Source of the DNA: Glandiceps talaboti
Taxonomy: Eukaryota; Hemichordata; Enteropneusta; Spengelidae
NCBI RefSeq assembly: GCF_964340395.1
Contig: NC_135567.1
Coordinates: 17,073,806-17,137,805 of the forward strand
Direction of reading: 5' to 3'
Length of the DNA: 64,000 nt
Position numbers and translations under genes: made by a program. Below, in pieces: positions 47,589-59,879 of this stretch (position 1 is the stretch's first letter; each line of letters opens with the position of its first letter). The notes under the pieces are model-generated. The model had not been told where the DNA came from, searched no databases, and saw only the letters and a list, made by a program, of their open reading frames with translations.

Positions 47589-47737
47589 GCGTTTATGCCT
47601 GTTTTCTCGTTATTTCATTTGAAATAACATACAAAAATGTACTAACTACACCCCATCAAGGACAGTGGAGGTGGTAAACATTGGGTATGGTCAGCTGCCT
47701 GCCATTCCCCCTGAGTAGTACATACAAACTCCTGTGT

Positions 47738-47909
47738 CAATGTGCCCTCTAATGATAGCCAAATTTTGTTGTTGTGAGTCAAAATGATAAAAATTGGCAT
47801 TTCTTGTGAGTCCACCACATAGTACGAGATAGTGGAACAACTGATTTTGGTGCGTCACTAGCAGTTGTGTGCGTCAGTAGTGTGTCAAATTGGCGTAGAG
47901 GACATACTG
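47738..47909. mobile_element. hAT-like MITE, CAGTGTGCCC family (inverse orientation)
   Basis: CAATGTGCCCTCTAATGATA at the left, GTAGAGGACATACTG at the right, interior as in the other copies. Confidence 0.85.
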
Positions 47910-48680
47910 CGTGTGTGTACAGAATAAATGGTATTGTACATGTGTATGAGGAGACAGAGGTGGAGTTTATATCATTTTCAGGTTTCAAACTTCATTACAC
48001 TTATAGTAAAATAAGTCCGATTTCATTTCATTATGATAAATTTTGAAATAATTCTTGTGTACAAATTTGATATTGATACTTGGAATAATATTTTATAACC
48101 TGTACCAGTCACTAAGTGTGCTTTCGTTTTGTTGTTCACATTATCACTTTGTTATTTGATAAGCAGTGATATGGCAACCATGGATGCAAACTCTCGTGTC
48201 AGCTATGTTACAGTGATGGACCAAATAGCATTGTATAGATCAATACTAGAGTATACATATACTCATTAATTATAGCATGGAAGTGTAAATCAACAGATAT
48301 GTTATCGGGGTTGGTCATGTCCTTTCATCCGGGTTGATCATCGTTGATCGATCGATGCATGCATTTAACCTGTATACAGACATTGTATTACATGTAGCGT
48401 TGGTGTACAATTTACTACATGTAGTAAAGTTTAGTAGCATGCCCTCTACATGTGGTGAAAAACAAAACATTTTTGTTACGTGTAAAACTGACAAAAAGTG
48501 TTGTTGTTTTTTCGTGACACATTGTGTACAGATTTACTAGTATGCCATCGAGTGATAGACCAGACGTTTTGTTGGGGATTAAAAAATGGCTGTCTGTGTC
48601 TGTTTGTGTACATGTATGTCTGTCTGTGAGAGTTCAGAGACTGCATATGTATACATGATGTACACTTCCACAGTATAGTT

Positions 48681-49067
48681 AGTCTAGTTCCTGACGGACC
48701 GTATTCCGCACTATGTTATCTTCATACTATACTGTCTAGTCAATCCTGTTACTCTCGCACAGAATTCTGTGCTCCCCAACAGTGTTCATATAAACATGAT
48801 GACGTCGTCGCATCCCCCACATGATTTTAGTTTAAACAGACTGGAGGTGTAGTCCTGGTTGGACATTTGCATATCATATCAGTCCTAGAAACATGAGAAC
48901 GATGATAACAGTCTGTCAATTTGTGATGGATTACTACTGACATGTGCCGTTCACGCTTCGACCACTATGGAGTTGAACCTCAATGAACGCCTTGAGTAAC
49001 GGGATTGACTAGATGGTATAGTATGAAGATAATGTCGTACGGAATATGGTCCGTCAGGAACTAGACT
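48681..49067. mobile_element. Foldback element, AGTCTAGTTCCTGACGGACC
   Basis: Left AGTCTAGTTCCTGACGGACC, GTATTCCG; right CGGAATATGGTCCGTCAGGA, ACTAGACT; CTTCATACTATAC and GTATAGTATGAAG continue the inverted repeat, about 60 bp per arm. No coding capacity. A partial copy is at 6875-7130 and amplified ends are at 57620-57795. Confidence 0.88.
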
Positions 49068-49449
49068 ACACTATAGTAAACTTCTTTCACTTTAGCGCCA
49101 TTAATTAACTCAGTGAAACATATACCAACAACTGTCACCGTATGTCTGTTTTGGTTAATTATTATTCAAAAATGATAACTGGTAAAAACACATATGGTGA
49201 TATTTGATCAGATTGTATAGTGTCTCTGTAACTGAAAGAACTACAATGTAATAGAGATGAACAAAGGTCCAATATGCTTCTTTTTTTTTCTTTTTCTTTT
49301 TCTTTTACAGAAAGTAGAACCTTTCATGATATATGACTGTTTTGTTTTTAGATCACTCATAACAAAGGAGAGGAAATATTGCAAAATTTACTGTTTTTGA
49401 TATATAAATGAACATGTATTATTTAATATTTTCTCATGTTGCTGGTGGT

Positions 49450-49608
49450 GAGTGTGCCCTCTAGGCCAATTTGACGCGCCACTGACGCACACAATTTCTA
49501 TAGTGACGCACCAAAAGTTGTTGTTCCCTTATCTCTTACTATGTGGTGACTCACAAGAAATGCCAGTTTTTATCTTACTGACCCACAACAACAAAATTTG
49601 GCTGTCAT
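49450..49608. mobile_element. hAT-like MITE, CAGTGTGCCC family, right end degraded
   Basis: GAGTGTGCCCTCTAGGCCAA at the left and the usual interior (TATGTGGTGACTCACAAGAA); the terminal right repeat is lost after TTTGGCTGTCATGG. Confidence 0.78.
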
Positions 49609-50082
49609 GGTGCTGGTGGTGTGGTTATGTGAGGGTCAGATAGAGATTTGAACTGTTATGAATCACTGTAAAATATCCGACTTCTAACTTGTTTTTAGAA
49701 TATTCATTGCAAAGATGAGAAAATCTGATAAAATCTACAGGTTCCGATATTATACATGTATAATTCAACATTTAATCTTATTGCTGGTGGTGTGATGATT
49801 CAAGGGTTAGATGTCATGAAATTTTGTACCGAACGTTGTGAATCATGCCAAAATATCAAAAAATAATTCAACATTTTATCATGTCATGAAATTTTGTACC
49901 GGTGTGAATCATGTCAAAATATCAAAACAAATTCCACATTTTATCATATTGCTGGTGGTGTGATGGCATGAGGGTTAGCGTAAACATGATATTCTCAGCA
50001 ACACTGTGCTACATACAATTGTATATGCAATAAAGTGACAAATATTCCTGTTGTTGTCACACGTTCAATGATATCTGTGGAA

Positions 50083-50253
50083 CATTGTGCCCTCTAAGTC
50101 AATGTGACGCGGCACTAATGCACACAATTTCTAGTGATGCACCAAAATTTGGTGTTCCCGTATCTCTTACTATGTAGTGACTCTCAAGAAATGCCAGTTT
50201 TTATCAATTTGACTCACAACAACAAAATATGGCTATCATTAGAGATCACACTG
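50083..50253. mobile_element. hAT-like MITE, CAGTGTGCCC family
   Basis: CATTGTGCCCTCTAAGTCAA at the left, TTAGAGATCACACTG at the right. Confidence 0.86.
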
Positions 50254-51122
50254 CAAATGTTGTCAATATTTTACTTTTCATACCTTGTCAGATTATTTCT
50301 ATTCAGAAAGATACATGTACATGTCAAATTTTGTCAAGGTTATCTTTGTCAGTAGTCGAGAAGCCTTACAGTAAATGAAACAAACAAGTATAGAACATGA
50401 TAATCTCGTCAAAAACTGTACATCACCAGCTGAGAAAGAATGTTATGAAAATACTCATCAATTATTAGCGGTGATATTTTTTCATTGAGTATGTCATACG
50501 CTGAGGATGTCAAAATTTTTGCATTGACCCAATTTTGATGCATTTCATATTTTCGTTATGTACGTTGGACGCATTGCTTCCTCTAAACTGCACAAATTAA
50601 ATGTTGTTGCATTATTATGCATATTTGTACGTAACCACACCAACACATGAAATCTGTACAGTATCAGTGTTACTTTTGTGAGCACAGTTCAAGTCTAAAG
50701 GCATGAAACAAATGATAACAGAAAGTTATAATCTTCTCAGACAAATTAACTTCAGTCAGGGAAAGAATATTATGGGATATGTATTCGTGGATTGATTATA
50801 AGGACTACATGTAATCTGTACATTGTTACTTTTGTGAGCACACTTCAACCCTAAGGGAAACAAATCAAAATAGACGTGCCATACTCATAGAAATTTAACG
50901 ATCCGGAAATGAAAAATATAAATTATAATCATGAAAAATATCACTGTACACTACTTGACGTCTGTCGTAATAGTAGAAATATCATGTTTACACAGGTGGT
51001 GACTTTATTAATCGTGTATGTAGATTGTTAATCAACATGTCACCGAAATTCATAGAAGTGATTTTGTGCATTTTTTACTGTCAAAACCATTGCACTGAAT
51101 AAGATTATGACAGTGTTTGTAC

Positions 51123-51257
51123 CAGTTTGCGCTCTAATGATAGCCAAATTTTGTTGTTGTCGGTCAAAATGATAGAAAGTTGCATTTCTTGTGAGTCACC
51201 ACGTAGTAAGAGTTTTGGTACGTCATCAGAAATTGTGTGCGTCAGTGGTGCATAAAA
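51123..51257. mobile_element. hAT-like MITE split by a TA-duplicating MITE
   Basis: CAGTTTGCGCTCTAATGATA begins the element; it runs to GTGCATAAAA and continues after the inserted MITE (51260-51488) as TTGGCTTAAAGG, the expected last part of the family consensus. Confidence 0.75.
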
Positions 51258-51259
51258 TA

Positions 51260-51488
51260 GGGAACTTACAATCCAGACTGAGCATGCTCAGACGCAAAGG
51301 ACTATGGGATTATCTGTAATACCTAATCAGGAGCTACTAATAAATCTCCCACAGTGGTCAGGGTGACTATGAATTGGTCATTTGTGGTTAAAAACAATGT
51401 AACAATATTGTTTACAATACTATTTGATTAGTATTTATAATCACATTTCCCATGATGCAACATTCAACATGGCGGGTTTGCAAGTTCC
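51260..51488. mobile_element. MITE, GGGAACTTGCAA family, inverted, nested in a hAT-like MITE
   Basis: GGGAACTTACAATCCAGACT at the left and ATGGCGGGTTTGCAAGTTCC at the right, with TA on both sides (51258-51259, 51489-51490). Confidence 0.86.
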
Positions 51489-51659
51489 TATTGGCTTAAA
51501 GGAATGCCATTCCACCTTCTTCTTAAATCTAACTGCAAATATAAAGACCCTTGAAAAGGAACTTTTCCTCATGAGCTCATATTTCCTTCCAGGAAATGAA
51601 ATAGATAGTTTGCATTTTTCCTTAAATTTTAGTTCTATTTTCCTTATTTTTTTGTGTCA

Positions 51660-51917
51660 GGCAATACATGTAAATCGGTCAACCATCCAACCACTATAGA
51701 TCTGTATAGAATTAGAACTAGTTTTCAGCATGGCTCTAGAATAGAATATAAAAATCAGAATATTGTTAGATTAGATTTTAATGAACTGTTTTCAAAAACA
51801 ACGAATTATAAGTTTGTAATCATTAGAATAAATGACTTCAGAAGAGAATATGTTTTTGCCCAGTTTGTCTTCAAGAAAATAGTGTTCTTATTTGGCATTA
51901 AGAAAGTTGTTCAGTGA
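51660..51917 (+). other. Open stretch of unknown status
   Basis: After an acceptor-like TTTTTTTGTGTCAG an 85-codon open frame runs to a stop at 51917 (…TIDLYRIRTSFQHGSRIEY…). Composition is not repetitive, but I recognise no family and see no partner exon. Could be a terminal exon, a pseudogene fragment or chance. Confidence 0.15.
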
Positions 51918-51999
51918 CCCTGAACAAAGGTCATGCATGAAACACATATTTACTTCCTGATTGATGGATGCTAATCAAATATTGATGTGTCTAGGGTTT

Positions 52000-52420
52000 G
52001 TGTGATAAGGAAGAAGACAAATAGAAAAGGTCAGAGGTCGGAGGTCTGTCACAACACATCTTTACATTCTCAGTGATTGTAGTAGTGTATTGATGCACTG
52101 TTGACAAAGTAGGAACTGATTGTGAGGAAAACAAGGTCTTGCAGATCAGATTTGATGACAGGTCAAAGGTCAGACATGACACATCTTGACATTCTCAGTG
52201 ATTGCGTAGTGTATTGATACTTTCCTGGACAGGGTAGGATCTGAGTATACCAAGGAAGACAAGGTCAGAGGTCAGATTTGATGACAGGTCAAAGGTCAGA
52301 CATGACACATCTTGACATTCTCTATGATTGTGTCGACAAATATTTATTCTTTGTAGACAAGGTGTACTGAATTAGAAGGAAAACAAGGTCAAAGGTCAGA
52401 TTTGACAATTGTAGTAGAAA
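52000..52420. repeat. Tandem repeat, about 100-120-bp unit, carrying DR1-type sites
   Basis: Three or four units with GACATGACACATCTTGACAT, TCTCAGTGATTG and GGTCAGATTTGATGACAGGT. AGGTCA-N-AGGTCA direct repeats occur at 52160-52172, 52262-52274, 52286-52298 and 52386-52398, with a one-mismatch copy at 52028-52040. That is the nuclear-receptor DR1 consensus. Confidence 0.8.
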
Positions 52421-52808
52421 AATTGAAAATAGACTGGAAGGTACGATAGTATGTACTGTATATGCAGTCACCCGTAGAGAGATCGTTTTCCCAGGTACTC
52501 ATTTACAGAAGTCTTGTTTTCAGCAATGCAAAGCTGACAAGTATTATGGGATAGGGGCTAAAGAGGCACAAGCTGAGTTTACAAGCTTTTCACTCAAGTG
52601 AAAATACTTGCATATGATCTCAAATAAACTATTCTAGTATAATGGTAATGTTGATGCATATCTTCTATAACATTACATGTACATGTACATGTACATAGTA
52701 TGTGTGCGTTCTTTCTAGGCCAGATAGTGGCTTTGAATTTAGAGGTCACACTTGCACACTTTAAGGTCTACCTTAGTTAGTACATGGTAAATAGAACTTG
52801 ACAGTAAT

Positions 52809-53280
52809 CAATCTGATTAAAATCTGATGTGGTGAAAGCAGCTAGATGTCTTTATTTACCTCGTATTTCCATCGTTTTGTGCCGTTTCTTTTGTTCTGAG
52901 TGATTGCAACCTGCCCACATCTGATCCTGTGTAATAGAATTGAGTTGTCAATCAGGATGAGCGTTATGTTGGCAACTACACACACTGGAGTAATTGAAAA
53001 AACAACAACAAACAAATGTACACACTGAGGATTGTGTTGACATGCGACCTGTCAGTTGTGGCACAGTCTCTCTGAATGATTTTAAGAAAAGCTTGCTGAT
53101 TTGTCGAAGAAACCTTTCAAGATCCTTGAGATTCAAAGAGGATTTTCTATTACACATGTGGTCAGATGTGGGAAGGTGGCCGGCCATCACCCAGAACAAA
53201 ACCAATGACACAAAATAATGGAAAGAGAAGGAAATAAAGACATCTAGCCGCTTTCACCACATCAGATTTTAATCAGATTG
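52809..53280. mobile_element. Foldback MITE, CAATCTGATTAAAATC family, long copy
   Basis: Left CAATCTGATTAAAATCTGAT, GTGGTGAAAGC, AGATGTCTTTATTT is mirrored by right AAATAAAGACATCTAGCCGC, TTTCACCACATCAGATTTTA. Arms exceed 100 bp. Flanks GACAGTAAT and AACAGTGAT agree at 7 of 9 positions, suggesting a 9-bp target duplication as in Mutator-like elements (inference). Confidence 0.85.
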
Positions 53281-53757
53281 AACAGTGATATGTGTTTGCC
53301 CAACCCCTACTTCCTTGTGTACAAACAATACCGCCTTAAGAGAAAGAGTATTTTTAGTAAGGTCAGGGAACCCCAAGGAGAGGAGGGGAATCCAGTAAAA
53401 TTTGCAAAGCTTCCATACCAGGTACTATAATTTGGTTGGGGAACCCTGCTAAAATGCCAAGGGAACTCAGAGAGATTTTAACTGCTTAAAGTCTGGATGC
53501 CAATGTGGTTTCCAGGTGAATGGAGGTATGAATGGTAATGCTAAGTGTATAGGAACTAGACTAACAAAAACTCTGATTGAGTTCAGATTATAGTAAATAT
53601 TCAAAGTCAAAAATTTAACAAAGAAAACGCTAATACTATAAAGATTAGCTCCATATCATTCATGATGCATTTTCTCCAGGCCACTGTGGCCTTGAGTTTA
53701 TAAGTCTTAATTTAGCACTACAATGGCCACTGATCTGTATTTAGCAATTCTACTGCT

Positions 53758-53925
53758 CAGTGTGCCCTTTCAGCCAATTTGACTGATGCACACAATTTCG
53801 AGTGACTCACCAAAATTTGGTGTTCCACTATTTCTTACTGTGTGGTCACTCACAAGATGTCACCCCAGTTTTCTCTCATTTTGACTCACTTCAACAAAAT
53901 ATGGCTGTCACTAGAGGGCACATTG
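53758..53925. mobile_element. hAT-like MITE, CAGTGTGCCC family
   Basis: Ends CAGTGTGCCCTTTCAGCCAA and AGAGGGCACATTG; flanks CTACTGCT and CTCCTGCT agree at 7 of 8 bases. Confidence 0.88.
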
Positions 53926-55394
53926 CTCCTGCTTGCAGACAAAGTTACATGTAGTCAGGATTTGACTCTTACATTGTCTGCAAGAAGGAGTAGGAATACA
54001 GCGGACTATCTCATCTGAATCGAGGACTGCAAGCAGAAGTAGAGATACATGTAATAGTTGATACTCTGGTTCCAAGATACATTGCGAGAGAGGGCGTCAC
54101 TTATGTAGTTACAGTTAGTCTTGTTTTGTCTTTAGTACGTTTGAAATAACATTTTCATCAGGAAATGATGAAAAGATATGTTGACTTCTTCGACTATGAG
54201 TGATTTTATAGAACAAAGACTAAACGCCAGCAATGACACACAGTGATTTTCCAGGTGAACCCAGGGTACGGTCAGGTGACAACCACCCCCTGTGAGTAGT
54301 GCGTGCAAACCCCTTAGTGCGTACACAATAGATAGCGTTGTATGGAGAGACGTGCAATGCATCTTGGAACCGGCAACAAGTCTATAGTCCTGTATGTATG
54401 CAGAGTTTGTCAGGAACATAATGTATAAATCAGTCAGTGAACTAATCCCCAAGTCGTAAAATATTTATACGTCGATGTCTACAATATCTTGTAGGATTCC
54501 ATATAGCAATCACAAGTAACTTAATGTATTTAGTGTACATCTGAAATACATGTACATGTAGTGTGCATGCAAATTGGGAAAAGATGCACTGTAATGAGAT
54601 TTTGATGCTAATTTTGGTGGGAACACTTCCCAGGGATGCATCAGAGAAAAAAAGTGACTGCAACCTCTGTTAATGTCCTGTATCACAATGTCTAGGAATG
54701 TATTTTGTAAATTTATAACAAGGTAACGTTAAATGACCTTTCTGATTTCACCTCATGAGGAACTTTTTAAATCTCTCTGATCAATTCTGTTGTGTCTGGG
54801 TAGTTTACATAATATTTACATAATATTTACATACATCTGTTGATACATGCATGATGTATACATCAAGCAAACAAGCTAATGTTTCTGCATAGTATTTGTA
54901 GCACAATGTATCTGGTACTACGTGTTGATAAAATAATGACCTATCTATTTTCACATCATGATGAATGTATATCTCTCTCTGATCAATTCTGTTGTGTATA
55001 GCTAATTTACATAATATTTACATATATATCTGCTGGGGAGACATGTATACATCTGGCAGATAAATTAAACTTTTACACACTGTCTATAGGAATGTAAAAA
55101 CAATTTATTAATTAGGTAACATTCTCCCAGTGACCTTTCTGTTTTCACCTTGTGATGAAAGTACATATCTCTCATAAATTCTGTTGTGTCTGGCTAATTT
55201 ACATGCTATTTACATATCATTTGCATATTTGTGTTCAGGAGAGAATTTTTGTGTTAAGATGTGTGAGACATTGGTGATGACTGTTAGCATTTTTCAATAA
55301 TGTTTACGGTTGTCATTTTATGTTGAAAAATACTGGAGATTTGTTGATATTTTTTGTGTAAATTAGATATATGCAAACTTAAAGTGGTTATATA

Positions 55395-55990
55395 TTGCAA
55401 ATTTGAAGTGGACACTTTATATAACATTTTAAATTATCCACATAAAAATGCACATAATTTTATAATTCATGTATACTGAAAATTTATTAGGCCTAAAAAA
55501 AATAGTTGTTTGGTTCTGGTTACCTGACCCCACCTATTTTTTCACTGTGCTGACCCTAAACATTTTTTTATTTATTGGAGCAAAAAATAATAAACTCACA
55601 AAAATTGTGAAGTCTCGCAAGAAATAGTGGATGTGGAAACTGACATCAACTTAAAAAGACAATATAAAACTGTTCTTTCAATCTGTAATGGATTTACATC
55701 TGATGAGAAGAAATAAATAACACAGAGACCATATGGAAAACAATGCAAACATGAACTAGACACTCACACATGAAAAAAAAATGTAATAAAATAAAGTAAA
55801 TATCTACCTACCCCACCTATTCTAAAATTGAGCGTAATCGAAACCACACAATTTTTTTTTTGTATTAGGCCTAATAACATTGCAAATTTGAAATTGTAAC
55901 ATTTGCAAATTATATAACAGTTAAAAATATCCACATAAAATGCATATAATTTATTATTCATGTATACTTAAAATTTATTATACTAGCGTT
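55395..55990. mobile_element. MITE, TTAGGCCTAA family, copy 2, between two copies of its flank
   Basis: The element runs from TTAGGCCTAAAAAAAA (55487) to TTAGGCCTAA (55865-55874). The sequence before it (55395-55486: GCAAATTTGAAGTGG, ATCCACATAAAAATGCACAT, TTCATGTATACTGAAAATTT) is repeated after it (55877-55980) in the same orientation. Confidence 0.75.
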
Positions 55991-56725
55991 AAATTTTTTT
56001 TTTTGCTTATTATATATTTATTTATATATTTATTTATAAACGTCAATGCATCCATTATATTGTTATTTTTCAATTGCAAAATATAACAAATACAAATACA
56101 TATTTAAAATAAAAATATACGTGACAGATACAAAAATTATGCAACAATATTAAAACCGAGAGGAGTTTGAGAATGCAGAAGGTATTTGATTATTGAACTA
56201 TTTGCAATGATGGATGATGCCCTGTATCTGAATGATCGGGGAGTAGGCTTTTTGGGAATATGGAATTTGCTCTTTGTGTTGCATTGATGAATGCTCTCAT
56301 TGGGTGTTATAAGGTCATAAAGGTATAAGGGTACTTTGTTAATAACACATTATTTGGCAAGTTTATTGAAATTAATTTTGTAATATTGTTGTGTATGAAA
56401 TAAAGAATTTGAGTGATATATATATCCAGGGGAAAGTGTATTCCCTTTGAAAATAAATTACCTTGAAAAATACAGTATTCAACAGTTGGTATTGAGTCAC
56501 CATAGAGTTGTGTTATGTCTGGCTAATTTGCATATCATTTGCATACATATGGATTGGAGTGGGTATCTGTGAAGTTATTGACTGAGTCAGCAGAGTTGTG
56601 TTGTCTGACTAATTTGCATATCATTTGCATACATATGGATCAGCATGGGTATTTGTTTAGTTGAGTAGCTATTAGAAGTCAAGTATCTTAGATGCCATAA
56701 CATTTCATTAATCTGCTTTATTTCA

Positions 56726-56935
56726 TCACAGATTGATTAGTTTTTGTTTTAAATTGTTCAAACTAATTGTTTTATTGACATTGGATATCTCTCTGACTAG
56801 ACTGTTAATATTGTTGGCCTCAGGCAACTCTATGCCGTCAAGGTTTTTGTGGTCATATGACATATCAACAGCTTGTGATCTATGTACTGTAGTTATTGTA
56901 GGTTTTGTAACACTGGTAATTGCGTCAGGAAACAT
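56726..56935 (-). pseudogene. Possible relic of a BEL/Pao-type retrotransposon protease region
   Basis: A 69-codon minus-strand frame contains SYDHKNLDGIELPEANNINS, which resembles the HLxxIxLPE...I.LLIG stretch before the protease domain of BEL/Pao polyproteins. No flanking frames continue it. The similarity is from memory and short, so this is a weak call. Confidence 0.2.
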
Positions 56936-57009
56936 GATGAAATTTAGACATATAGTTACATTATTTACATACCCCAGACTTTATTATTGAAAGGTTTGTA
57001 CTCAATTAA

Positions 57010-57450
57010 CAGAAGTAGATATAGGAAACGTTTTGAAATTTGTAGATATCTCGATAATTATTAGGATTTTATAACTCTGGTAGGTTTTGTAACACTGGTA
57101 ATTGCATCAAGAAACATGATGAAATTTACATATGTAGATACATTTCACAGACAAACTAATTGTAGAGTTTGTACCCAGTTAACAGAGGTAGGAAACATTT
57201 TGAAATTGTAGGTACATTGTACCTTGATAATTATTAGGATTTTATAACTTTGGTATGTTTTATAACACTGGTAATTGCATCAGGAAACCTGATGAAATTT
57301 ACATATGTAGATACATATCACAGACAGACTAATTGTAGGGTTTGTACCCAGTTAACAGAGGTAGGAAACATTTTGAAATTGTAGGTACATTGTACCTTGA
57401 TAATTGGTAGGAGTTTATAACTCTGGATACAGAGTCAGGGAATGCTTGTA
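57010..57450. repeat. Tandem repeat, about 120-bp unit, 3-4 copies
   Basis: Units contain AGGAAACATTTTGAAATTGT, GATAATTATTAGGATTTTAT, AACACTGGTAATTGCATCAG and GATGAAATTTACATATGTAG. A more diverged unit starts near 56890. Confidence 0.85.
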
Positions 57451-57619
57451 TGGTTTTAAATTGCACTTATAAGTTATATACATGTACCCCAATAAAAGTG
57501 CACATTTCGGGATTTACCATGGGCTAATGTTCAATCCAGAGTCAGTGTTTCAACACTTTCCATTGTGTACCAAGCCACCATTTTCATGAATACAGACCCA
57601 GATATATATGTAGTTTGGT

Positions 57620-57795
57620 GTGAGTGAAGGTATAAATTGTATAGGAACTAGACTAAGTGAGTGGAGGTGTAAATGGTAACGATACTGTATAGGAACTAGA
57701 CTGTGAGTGGAGATGTAAATGGTAACGATACTGTATAGGAACTAGACTGTGAGTAGAGGTATAAATCGTAACGATACTGTATAGGAACTAGACTA
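57620..57795. repeat. Minisatellite, about 45-bp unit, 4 copies, from a transposon end
   Basis: Units AACGATACTGTATAGGAACT then AGACTGTGAGTGGAGGTGTA. TATAGGAACTAGACT is the terminal sequence of the foldback element at 48681-49067. Confidence 0.85.
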
Positions 57796-57949
57796 TAAAT
57801 ATGCACCTATTTTCAACCACTGTGACACATTTCTTTGCTGTGTATTGATAATACAGTAGTCCAACACTAGGAGGTAAAAGATCTGTAATCTAATACTCTC
57901 TTGAATGGTACTAGGTTGTTTCATAGGCACTCTGTGAGTCTGTGAGCAT

Positions 57950-58293
57950 CAGTGTGCCCTCTAAGCCAATGTCATGCACCACTGATGTACCAAAATTTGG
58001 TGTTCCCCTATCTCTTACTATGTGGTGAGTGTACCCTCTAAGCTAATTTGACGCACCACTGATGCACACAGTTTCTAGTGATGCACCAAAATTTGGTGTT
58101 CCCCTATCTCTTACTATGTGGTGAGTGTACCCTCTAAGCCTATTTGACGCACCACTGATGCACACAGTTTCTAATGATGCACCAAAATTTGGTGTTCCCC
58201 TATCTCTTACTATGTGGTGACTCATAAGAAATGCCAGTTTTTATCAATTTGACCTAGAACAACAAAATTTGGCTACCATTAGGTGGCACACTG
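57950..58293. mobile_element. hAT-like MITE with its left half amplified three times
   Basis: Starts CAGTGTGCCCTCTAAGCCAA and ends TTAGGTGGCACACTG. Inside, a unit of about 96-100 bp from the left terminal repeat to CTTACTATGTGGTGA is present three times (57950, 58028, 58126) before the normal right half. Confidence 0.85.
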
Positions 58294-58889
58294 AGTGAGG
58301 ATGTTACATGGTCACACACAGATATCATAATGGCCCCTATTTATATGCATAGTACAAATGTAGGCCTTTGAGGTTTTAGAATCCTGGGTAAAAGAGAGGC
58401 GCTAACGTGTTGAAATTTGTTCTTGTTGGATTGTTGTTGCTATGGTATTAGAGTCCTAGCAACAGAGCTTGGCTTTGTAAAAACATGTATACATATAGTT
58501 TTTTGTGTTAAATATTTTTCGTGAATGTCTTGATTTTAATTTATCTATATAAATTCGAGAAGAAAATGCAATTTTGTTTGTTATATGTACATGTTTTCAA
58601 TCATCTTTATGTGAAAAAAAAATGTGGTGTACATTCAGTTTTGTGTATTTACTAATGTTTTAGAAAAAATTGTAAAAGAGTGGGAGAAATTCGATCCCTG
58701 TGTATTCATTCATGAAATGGAACAGGAAATTTTAAAATGAATTATACCTTTCTACAAAATGTACATGGTCATTGAAGACTTGAAGTGTGAAATTACAGAC
58801 CGAGATTTTGAGCTAAGGATAGAAGTGGTAGATTTTTAAAAAAAACACCTAAGAGTAAGTATAATGTGGCTGTTAAAAGCAAAATATGC

Positions 58890-58945
58890 TAGTATGATGA
58901 AAATTTTCTTCATCTAGAGTTTTTTTCTTACCCAATTTTTATTGC
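58890..58945. repeat. Segment also found at 59836-59885
   Basis: AGTATGATGAAAATTTTCTT, CATCTAGAGTTTTTTTCTTA and CCCAA occur identically at both places, bracketing the 21-bp minisatellite. Confidence 0.85.
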
Positions 58946-59179
58946 CTTTTGAAATTATTGTTATTTTAAGTTTCTATTAATATTTGTTCTAAGTGCATTG
59001 AGTAGGTAATACCTACATTGCCAGTCACTTAAGTAAAGTTCTCAATCAACATTATGTTGTTAAATATGTGGAATTTATTCAATTTTAACCCGATTTCCCC
59101 CCTTTCTGTTTCTTGGTTTCCGTTCATGATTATGGTAGTATTCACCCTAGTATGGGGAAAGCAGGGTGACACAGTCATG

Positions 59180-59790
59180 CTAGCCACCCAGGCCCCATGC
59201 TAGCCACCCAGGCTGCCATGCTAGTCACTCAGGCTGCCATGCTAGTCACCCAGGCTGCCATGCTAGCCACCCAGGCTGCCATGCTAGTCACTCAGGCTGC
59301 CATGCTAGTCACTCAGGCTGCCATGCTAGTCACCCAGGCTGCCATGCTAGCCACCCAGGCTGCCATGCTAGTCACCCAGGCTGCCATGCTAGTCACCTAG
59401 GCCCCCATGCTAGCCACCCAAGCCCCATGGTAGCCACCCAGGCCCCTATGCTAGTCACCCAGGCCACTAAGTTCGCCACCCAGGCCCTATGCTAGCCACC
59501 CAGGCTGCCATGCTAGCCACTCAGGCTGCCATGCTAGTCACCTAGGCCCCCATGCTAGCCACCCAGGCCCCATGCTAGCCACCCAGGCCCTATGCTAGCC
59601 ACCCAGGCTGCCATGCTAGCCACCCAGGCCCCATGCTAGCCACCAGGCCCCATGCTAGCCACCCAGGCTGCCATGCTAGTCACCCAGGCTGCCATGCTAG
59701 CCACCCAGGCTGCCATGCTAGCCACCCAGGCCACTAAGCTAGCCACCCAGGCTGCCATGCTAGATACATTGTACCCAGGCTGCCATGCTA
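59180..59790. repeat. Minisatellite, 21-bp unit, about 28 copies
   Basis: Units CCATGCTAGCCACCCAGGCTG with AGTCAC/AGCCAC and CCCC/TGCC variants in mixed order. It is much GC-richer than its surroundings. Because 21 is divisible by 3, MLATQAA-type frames stay open; not a gene. Confidence 0.97.
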
Positions 59791-59879
59791 TATATATACA
59801 TAAGAAATTTATAGCTTGTGAAAACATGACATACTGCTAGTATGATGAAAATTTTCTTCATCTAGAGTTTTTTTCTTAC

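Noticed and set aside
54132-54452. 106-codon minus-strand open frame
   Set aside because: Part of it (GTGAACCCAGGGTACGGTCA, CCCCCTGTGAGTAGT) recurs at about 47660-47720, so it is a dispersed repeat; no splice support.
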